DNA from: Pseudomonadota bacterium | Lineage (GTDB): Bacteria > Pseudomonadota > Alphaproteobacteria > Rhizobiales > Rhizobiaceae | NCBI GenBank assembly: GCA_023399465.1 | Contig: JAEWPB010000121.1 | Location: 1-11,544, forward strand | Direction of reading: 5' to 3' | DNA length: 11,544 nucleotides | Part shown: one piece after another, positions 6,880-11,544 of the stretch | Layout: every line of letters begins with the position of its first letter | Numbering within the stretch: the first letter of the stretch is position 1 | Made by a program: the position numbers and the translations under genes | The notes under the pieces: model-generated | Told to the model about the DNA's origin: nothing | Seen by the model: only the letters and a program-made list of their open reading frames with translations | The model's database searches: none

Positions 6880-6909
6880 GGGCAGCTTTCCAGGTGGATT
6901 TTTGCAAGC

Positions 6910-6937
6910 AGTATCATGGTTGCAGAACGGCTGTTAA
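6910..6937 (-). promoter_or_regulatory. Candidate sigma-70-like promoter of the FMN oxidase gene
   Basis: Read on the - strand, TTAACA (complement of 6932-6937, five of six matches to TTGACA) is followed after 16 bases by GATACT (complement of 6910-6915, four of six matches to TATAAT). Transcription would begin near 6903, about 24 bases before the ATG at 6879, which leaves room for its ribosome site. The gene may therefore be expressed separately from puuD-guaD. Consensus matching alone is weak evidence. Confidence 0.4.
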
Positions 6938-6978
6938 GAGCGATTTGGCGGGAGTGGTAAGAAATCTTGACCACCGTG

Positions 6979-8292
6979 CTATGCGGGCAGCGCCGATTTC
7001 GCGGCCCGGCCGCCGACATAGGTTTCGGCAATGACGCGGTCGTCGCCCATGGTCTGCATCAGGAACAGTTCGTCGACGAGCGACCTGGTGACTTCCATCT
7101 TCAGCGCCATCGCCGGGGTGGCGCTCGCGTTCAGGACCACAAGATCGGCATCGGTTCCGGGCTCCAGCGTGCCGATGCGCTCGGCCAGCGACAGGGCCTC
7201 GGCATTGCCGCGGGTCATGTAGTAGTAGCTCTCCAGCGGGTTCATCCGTTCGCCCAGCAACTGCTGGATCTTGTAGGCCTCGTCCAGGGTCCGCAGCATC
7301 GAATAGCTGGTGCCGCCGCCGATATCGGTGGCGACCGAGACCCGGACCGGCCGGTTGCGGCGCGCGAGCTGCTTCAGCGGGAACAGGCCGGAGCCGAGGA
7401 ACAGGTTGGAGGTCGGGCAGTGGACGGCGACCGAGCCGGCCTCGCTCATCGCGTCGGCCTCGCGCTCGGAGAGATGGATGCAGTGGCCGAACAGCGTCTT
7501 CGCGCCGAGCAGGCCGTAGCGGGCGTAAATGTCGGTGTAATCCGCGGCCTCGGGATAGAGTTCGAGGCTGTAGCGGATCTCCTCGTGGTTTTCCGAAAGA
7601 TGGGTCTGGATGTGCAGGTCCGGAAATTCGCGGGCGAGCGCACCTGCCGCCTCCATCTGCTCGGGCGTCGAGGTGATCGCGAAACGCGGAGTGATGGCGA
7701 CGTGGTTGCGGCCCTTGCCGTGCCACTCGGCGATCACCTGCCGGGTTTCGTCATAGCCGGTCTGCGGTGTGTCGAGCAGGCCCTGGGGGGCGTTGCGGTC
7801 CATCATCACCTTGCCGCCGACCATGCACATGCCGCGCTTGAGGGCTTCGCTGAAGTAGGCATCGGCCGATGCCTTGTGCACCGAGCAATAGGCAACGCCG
7901 GTGGTCGTGCCGTGGCGGATCAGCTCGTCGTAGAAATGCCCGGCGATGCGCGCGGCGTGAGCGGATTCGACGAAGCGGCACTCCTCTGCGAAGGTGTAGG
8001 TGTTCAGCCATTCGAGCAGATCGGCGGCATAGGAGCCGATCACCTGCATCTGCGGGAAATGCAGGTGCGTGTCGACGAAGCCGGGCATGATCAGGTGCGG
8101 GCGGTGATCGATTTCCGTGACATCTGCAGGCGCGCCGGCCTTGACCATCGCATAGTCGCCGACGGCGGCGATCCGGCCATCATCGACGAGAATGCCGCCA
8201 TCGGTCTCGTAGGTGTAGCTGTCGCGGTCGTCGAGGCTTTGCGGGGCGCGCCTGAAGGAGAGCAAACGGCCGCGCAGCAGTGTCATGGTCAT
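6979..8292 (-). CDS. guaD: Guanine deaminase GuaD
   Basis: Deaminates guanine to xanthine and ammonia in the cytoplasm, feeding xanthine dehydrogenase. This 437-residue amidohydrolase has the family's normal length. Zinc and catalytic residues are visible: PGFVDTHLHFPQ (His76, His78), IQTHLSENHEEI (His231, with Glu234), LFGHCIHLS (His270) and SVATDIGGGTSYSML (Asp323). HCPTSNLFLGSGLFP (291-305) is specific to guanine deaminases, as is LLEWLNTYTFAEE (92-104). The ATG at 8292 overlaps the puuD stop as ATGA, so the two are translationally coupled. An internal MTL at residue 3 is an alternative start. It is followed by the 99-base gap before the FMN oxidase gene. Confidence 0.95.
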   Translation of the reverse strand: MTMTLLRGRLLSFRRAPQSLDDRDSYTYETDGGILVDDGRIAAVGDYAMVKAGAPADVTEIDHRPHLIMPGFVDTHLHFPQMQVIGSYAADLLEWLNTYTFAEECRFVESAHAARIAGHFYDELIRHGTTTGVAYCSVHKASADAYFSEALKRGMCMVGGKVMMDRNAPQGLLDTPQTGYDETRQVIAEWHGKGRNHVAITPRFAITSTPEQMEAAGALAREFPDLHIQTHLSENHEEIRYSLELYPEAADYTDIYARYGLLGAKTLFGHCIHLSEREADAMSEAGSVAVHCPTSNLFLGSGLFPLKQLARRNRPVRVSVATDIGGGTSYSMLRTLDEAYKIQQLLGERMNPLESYYYMTRGNAEALSLAERIGTLEPGTDADLVVLNASATPAMALKMEVTRSLVDELFLMQTMGDDRVIAETYVGGRAAKSALPA

Positions 8293-9536
8293 TGGGTATT
8301 GCCTTCTCTAGTCGGATTTACCGAGTCTTCGAACCAGGCGACGAGCAGCCTGCGCTCGTCGCCGGTCATGTCAGTCAGGTTTCCAGGCGGCATCGCATGG
8401 CTGCGTCCCGCCTGAATATAGATCTCGCGCGCATGAGCAGCAATTTGCGCATCGTTCTCGAGGACCACGCCCTTCGGCGGATGCAGGATGCCTTCCCACA
8501 CCGGCTCGGCCGCGTGGCACATCGAACAGCGCGTCGATACCATGTCCTTCACCGCCGGAAAATGTGCGTTGTCCGCGAATTTCTGCGACACCGGCGAAAG
8601 CGACACCTCCTGCACGCCGGTCAGCACCTTGGGCACCGACGACAGCCAGATGATGATCGCGAAGAGCACGAAGGTTGCAAACCACGTCCATTTCGGCTCG
8701 CCCTTGCGGGCATGCGTCGTGTTGAACCAGTGGCGGATGGTGACGCCCATCAGGAACACCAGGGCGGCGATGATCCAGTTGAACGCCGTCGCGAAGGCCA
8801 GCGGATAGTGGTTCGACAGCATGAAGAAGATGACCGGCAGGGTCAGGTAGTTGTTGTGCAGCGAGCGCTGCTTGGCCTGGGCGCCGAGCTTCGGATCCGG
8901 GGTGCGGCCGGCGATCAGGTCGGCCACGACGATCTTCTGGTTCGGGATGATGATGAAGAACACGTTCGCCGACATGATCGTCGCGGTGAAGGCGCCAAGA
9001 TGCAGGAAGGCGGCGCGACCGGAGAAGATCTGGGTATAGCCCCAGGCCATCAATACGAGCACGACGTAGAGCACCGCCATCAGGCCCCAGGTGTTGCGCC
9101 CGAGCGGCGACTTGCAGAGCTGGTCGTAGTTGACCCAGCCGATGGCGAGCGAGGCCAGCGACAGCGCGATCGCGGTCTGAGGAGAGATGTCGTAGACGTG
9201 GCGGTCGATGAGGAAGAGGTCGGCGCCCCCGTAATAGACGATGCAGAGCATGGCGAATCCCGACAGCCAGGTCATGTAGGATTCCCATTTGAACCAGGTC
9301 AGGTGCTCCGGCATTGTCGCTGGCGCCACCAGGTACTTCTGGATGTGATAGAAGCCGCCGCCGTGAACCTGCCATTCTTCGCCATAGGCGCCCGGCGGAA
9401 GGTGCGGCCGCTGCACCAGCCCGAGATCGAGTGCGATGAAATAGAAGGACGAACCGATCCAGGCGATGGCCGTTATCACGTGCAGCCAGCGAACGGCAAA
9501 GGACAGCCATTCCCAGGCGATGGCATACTCATACAT
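8289..9536 (-). CDS. puuD: Membrane cytochrome-c urate oxidase PuuD
   Basis: Oxidises urate to 5-hydroxyisourate while passing electrons to a c-type heme instead of directly to oxygen as soluble uricase does. In 415 residues there is a multi-spanning N-terminal domain (hydrophobic segments near 10-35, 87-103, 122-136, 150-168, 183-199, 231-240, 251-266 and 285-299). A C-terminal cytochrome c domain follows, with CSMCH at 337-341 and a probable axial Met382 in HAMPPGNLT. Conserved stretches include RWLHVITAIAWIGSSFYFI and WQVHGGGFYHIQKY. The heme domain should face the periplasm. The ATG at 9536 has a strong purine-rich ribosome site (AAGGGG, 8 bases away). It heads puuD-guaD, downstream of lysR by 116 bases. 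No soluble uricase is present in this window. Confidence 0.94.
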   Translation of the reverse strand: MYEYAIAWEWLSFAVRWLHVITAIAWIGSSFYFIALDLGLVQRPHLPPGAYGEEWQVHGGGFYHIQKYLVAPATMPEHLTWFKWESYMTWLSGFAMLCIVYYGGADLFLIDRHVYDISPQTAIALSLASLAIGWVNYDQLCKSPLGRNTWGLMAVLYVVLVLMAWGYTQIFSGRAAFLHLGAFTATIMSANVFFIIIPNQKIVVADLIAGRTPDPKLGAQAKQRSLHNNYLTLPVIFFMLSNHYPLAFATAFNWIIAALVFLMGVTIRHWFNTTHARKGEPKWTWFATFVLFAIIIWLSSVPKVLTGVQEVSLSPVSQKFADNAHFPAVKDMVSTRCSMCHAAEPVWEGILHPPKGVVLENDAQIAAHAREIYIQAGRSHAMPPGNLTDMTGDERRLLVAWFEDSVNPTREGNTQ

Positions 9537-9652
9537 GCAAAATCCCCTTCTTCCTCCGAAGCGCCACCTTGCGCAAAAATTGGTGCAGAGGAAAGGGTGG
9601 TCGGGTGCTCCCCACTCATTCGTTGTGGATGCGGGAACAGGTTCCGGCTGTG
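9537..9652. promoter_or_regulatory. Gap upstream of puuD, candidate regulated promoter
   Basis: This 116-base gap lies between the lysR stop and the puuD start. Besides the puuD ribosome site (complement of 9544-9549), it holds the self-complementary octamer TTGCGCAA (9569-9576), flanked by CACC (9565-9568) and GGTG (9582-9585). That arrangement could be a binding site for the LysR protein encoded upstream. I see no clear -35/-10 pair, and no terminator after lysR. It may therefore be read through from lysR. Confidence 0.3.
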
Positions 9653-10549
9653 TCAGTCTTCGGCGATTGCCAGTTCCGCAAGTATCCAGTTTCGGTAAGC
9701 GCGAATTTTCGGCGTGTTGCGGCGGTTTTGCGGATAGGCGAGCCAGTAGTCGCGGCCGTCATTGCACAGCAGGTCGAAAGGCAACAGGAGCCGTCCGGCG
9801 GCGATGTCGTCGGCATAGTGTCCGGGATTGACGATGGCGACGCCCTGACCCGCCATTGCCGCGCCGGCGTCGAGTGTCTGTACGCCGAAGTCGCTGATAT
9901 TGCGGCATTCCAGCCGGGGATCTTCAACGCCGGCGGCGGTGAACCAGTGTTGCCACCACGGGTCGCCGGCGCTGATCAGTGGCAGTTTCAAAAGATCGGA
10001 AGGCTGCCGCACTCCGCCAATGCTGGCGGCTAGATCCGGGCTCAGGACCGGCGCGAAATCGAGGCGCATGATCCGATGGACCACAAGCCCGGGCCATTCG
10101 CCCTTGCCCCAGCGGATGGCAATATCCCCGGCTTCGCGGCTGAGATCGACAACCGAGCCGGACGTGATCAGCCGTACGGCGATATTGGGATGCTGAAGCT
10201 GAAAAGAGCCGAGATGCCGCGCAAGCCATTGCAGGGCGAATGTCGGGGTCGAGTGGACGAGCAGGACGTCCTGCACATTGCCGCGCGCGGCATCGACCGC
10301 ATCCTGCAGCAGACCGAATGCCTCGGCTACCTTCGGCGCAAGCCGTTGCCCGGTGTCGGTGAGCGCGATCTGGCGCGGGCGACGCAGGAAAAGCGGTTCC
10401 CCGATCCGCTCCTCCAGCAGCTTGATCTGGTAGCTGACGGCGGTCTGGGTCATGCCGAGATCTTCGCCGGCACGGGTGAAACTGCCGAGCCGGGCGGCGG
10501 CTTCAAACACCCGCAGGGCATTCAGGGGGAAATTCCGCGACAGCTTCAT
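9653..10549 (-). CDS. LysR-family regulator (GcvA-like), likely purine-locus regulator
   Basis: A 298-residue LysR-type regulator. The winged helix-turn-helix lies at about residues 7-64 (FPLNALRVFEAAARLGSF, then MTQTAVSYQIKLLEERIG). The pattern NFPLNALRVFEAAARLGSFTRA puts it with the GcvA-like subgroup. The rest is the usual periplasmic-binding-like effector domain (VLLVHSTPTFALQWLARHL onward), with the effector unknown. The start MKLSRNFPLN at 10549 was chosen because family alignment begins there; an in-frame extension to 10627 adds 26 unconserved residues. The ribosome site is weak (AAGAGA). It is co-oriented with and directly upstream of puuD-guaD, so control of the purine genes is likely but inferred. 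Unlike many LysR genes, it is not divergent from its presumed targets; the divergent neighbour is the DUF1127-like gene. Confidence 0.9.
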   Translation of the reverse strand: MKLSRNFPLNALRVFEAAARLGSFTRAGEDLGMTQTAVSYQIKLLEERIGEPLFLRRPRQIALTDTGQRLAPKVAEAFGLLQDAVDAARGNVQDVLLVHSTPTFALQWLARHLGSFQLQHPNIAVRLITSGSVVDLSREAGDIAIRWGKGEWPGLVVHRIMRLDFAPVLSPDLAASIGGVRQPSDLLKLPLISAGDPWWQHWFTAAGVEDPRLECRNISDFGVQTLDAGAAMAGQGVAIVNPGHYADDIAAGRLLLPFDLLCNDGRDYWLAYPQNRRNTPKIRAYRNWILAELAIAED

Positions 10550-10587
10550 GGATAAGTTCTCTTTATGTATGCAGATGTTTGTTCGAT

Positions 10588-10597
10588 TGGAATTCCA
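10588..10597. promoter_or_regulatory. Palindrome in the lysR / DUF1127 divergent gap
   Basis: A perfect 10-base palindrome, TGGAATTCCA, lies in the 102-base gap between lysR and the divergent small gene, 39 bases before the lysR ATG. LysR proteins commonly autoregulate from sites in this position. It is short and lacks a clear T-N11-A layout, so the assignment is weak. No good -35/-10 pair was found for either gene. Confidence 0.25.
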
Positions 10598-10651
10598 GCA
10601 TTTTTCGCCGCATGCTGCAACCATCACAGCAAATCAAGCATAGGTGCTGCC

Positions 10652-10855
10652 ATGGACGGTCTGGTGAGGAATCAAGGTCGGGAGTTGAGGACGGGTTTCG
10701 TGGAATGCGGGCTTTCACGATTCGCGGGCCTGTGGCGGAGGGCCCGCGCGTCGGGCAACCGTCTTGATATCGATGCCATGTCCGACTGGATGAAGCGCGA
10801 CCTCGGCTTTCTCGACGGACGCGGCCCGAAGCCCCGGCCGGAGCGCTATCGCTAG
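10652..10855 (+). CDS. DUF1127-like small basic protein
   Basis: A 67-residue Arg-rich protein. The core SRFAGLWRRARASGNRLDIDAMSDWMKRDLGFLDGRG (positions 22-58, read here in two halves split after GNRLD) follows the DUF1127 pattern: a basic helix, L-x-x-MSD, then a (K/R)DLG(F/L) turn near the C-terminus. DUF1127 proteins are common in alphaproteobacteria, and some have been linked to RNA turnover and to phosphate or carbon metabolism; the job of this one is unknown. The ATG at 10652 has AGGTG 5 bases upstream. The longer frame to 10565 is unsupported. A small hairpin (GCGCTA-TCGC-TAGCGC, 10843-10858) spans the stop codon. It is divergent from lysR and convergent with xdhB. Confidence 0.7.
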   Translation: MDGLVRNQGRELRTGFVECGLSRFAGLWRRARASGNRLDIDAMSDWMKRDLGFLDGRGPKPRPERYR

Positions 10856-11043
10856 CGCGGGAGGACCATCGGGCCTGCGCTTGTTTTACTGACCTTTTTT
10901 GGGTGCTAACGCGTCTGCTTTCCGGCTCGTGGACGATGTTTGGAGACCGGGACGTCAAGACCATGGCGAAGGCGACCGCGATCATCACCTCCGAAGACGG
11001 GTGGGAGCAGTTGAAGAGCGATTGGTAGCCGGGTGGTCTGCCG
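10856..11043. other. Gap between converging DUF1127 and xdhB genes, with a tiny ORF
   Basis: This 188-base stretch holds no recognised gene. On the + strand a 21-codon ORF runs from ATG 10963 to TAG 11028 (it begins MAKATAIITSE and ends QLKSDW) with mostly G or C at third positions, like real coding DNA. The frame stays open upstream to about 10903. It has no clear ribosome site and no recognised homology, so it may be a decayed gene end or chance. A T-rich patch (TTGTTTTACTGACCTTTTTT, 10881-10900) lies upstream but is not preceded by a strong stem. Confidence 0.3.
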
Positions 11044-11544
11044 TCACATCGCCTTCAGCCGCTCGACTGCCATCAGCACGCGTTCCGGCGTCGCCGGCGC
11101 ATCGAGGCGCGGGCACACGCGATAGTCGGCAACGCTCGCCACCGCCATCGACAGTGCTTCGAGCACCGAGATCGCCAGCATGAACGGCGGTTCGCCGACG
11201 GCCTTGGAGCGGCCGATGGTCGCTTCCGGGTTCTCCGACCATTCCGCCAGCCGCGTATTGAAGATCTTCGGCCGGTCGGAGGCGAGCGGGATCTTGTAGG
11301 TCGAGGGGGCGTGGGTCCGCAGCCGCCCCTCGGCGTCCCACCACAGCTCCTCGCTGGTCAGCCAGCCGACCCCCTGGACGAAGGCCCCCTCCACCTGCCC
11401 CTTGTCGAGCGCCGGGTTCAGGCTGCGGCCGACGTCGTGGAGGATGTCGGACCGCTCGATCACGTATTCGCCGGTCAGTGTGTCGACCGAGACCTCGGAA
11501 CAGGCGGCGCCATAGGCGTAGTAGTAGAACGGACGTCCCCGCCC
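11044..11544 (-). CDS. xdhB: Xanthine dehydrogenase molybdopterin subunit XdhB, C-terminal part
   Basis: The frame is open from the right edge to a TGA (complement of 11044-11046), giving the last 166 residues of the large molybdenum-cofactor subunit that oxidises hypoxanthine and xanthine to urate. Diagnostic stretches are GRPFYYYAYGAACSEV at the window edge, ILHDVGRSLNP, the family signature GQVEGAFVQGVGWLTSEELWW, and SKAVGEPPFMLA. The Glu of GEPPF (codon at 11191-11193) corresponds to the catalytic general base of xanthine oxidoreductases. The 5' part, and presumably xdhA, lie beyond the window. No xdhC follows directly, although that is a common order; the next - strand gene is lysR, about 500 bases on. 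Confidence 0.93.
   Translation of the reverse strand, partial: GRGRPFYYYAYGAACSEVSVDTLTGEYVIERSDILHDVGRSLNPALDKGQVEGAFVQGVGWLTSEELWWDAEGRLRTHAPSTYKIPLASDRPKIFNTRLAEWSENPEATIGRSKAVGEPPFMLAISVLEALSMAVASVADYRVCPRLDAPATPERVLMAVERLKAM

Noticed and set aside
6967..8415. 482-codon + strand ORF opposite guaD
   Set aside because: guaD on the other strand has all zinc ligands; the + strand product shows no family signature and reads as a mirror frame.
8280..9698. 472-codon + strand ORF opposite puuD
   Set aside because: It runs across puuD and into the lysR gene, is full of charged low-complexity residues, and has no plausible start signal or domain.
10550..10627. N-terminal extension of the LysR regulator
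   Set aside because: LysR-family similarity begins at MKLSRNFPLN; the extra 26 residues are Cys/Asn-rich and unconserved.
1..11544. Search for CRISPR arrays, insertion sequences, tRNA genes or riboswitches
   Set aside because: No regularly spaced repeats, transposase motifs, terminal inverted repeats, cloverleaf sequences or known riboswitch cores were noticed by eye.

Overview
This window looks like part of a chromosome or large replicon from an alphaproteobacterium, most likely Rhizobiales (Rhizobium, Agrobacterium or Ensifer-like). The reasons are high GC (two sampled 60-base stretches in the core genes are 67%), the gene content and order, a DUF1127-type mini-protein, and a membrane cytochrome-c urate oxidase. 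No species can be named from the sequence alone. No rRNA, tRNA, CRISPR array or insertion sequence was seen.

The core is an oxidative purine-degradation locus in two converging blocks. On the + strand, puuE-uraD-allA-uraH and a metallophosphoesterase gene form a tight operon (583-3603) with GTGA and ATGA overlaps or gaps of 2-3 bases. On the - strand, a LysR regulator gene (9653-10549) is followed by puuD, guaD and an FMN alpha-hydroxy-acid oxidase gene (9536 down to 5743). The right edge carries the 3' end of xdhB, also on the - strand. Together the products cover guanine to xanthine (GuaD), xanthine to urate (Xdh), urate to 5-hydroxyisourate (PuuD), then OHCU (UraH), S-allantoin (UraD) and allantoate (PuuE), and finally ureidoglycolate to glyoxylate plus urea (AllA). 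The step from allantoate to ureidoglycolate is not encoded here.

Between the two blocks (3738-5717) sits an unrelated three-gene module of visibly lower GC (three sampled 60-base stretches at 48-55%). It holds an NmrA-like NAD(P)-binding protein and a SnoaL/NTF2-fold protein, both on the - strand, and a divergent TetR regulator. A perfect inverted repeat lies in the 59-base divergent promoter. It looks like an acquired, self-regulated cassette.

The left edge (1-452) is the 3' end of an FAD-dependent amine or amino-acid oxidoreductase gene. Between lysR and xdhB lie a 67-codon DUF1127-like gene and a 188-base stretch with only a tiny, unrecognised ORF. The purine genes themselves are ordinary for the group. 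The points most worth a second look are the FMN oxidase and the phosphoesterase of unknown substrate inside a purine locus, and the inserted TetR module with its operator.
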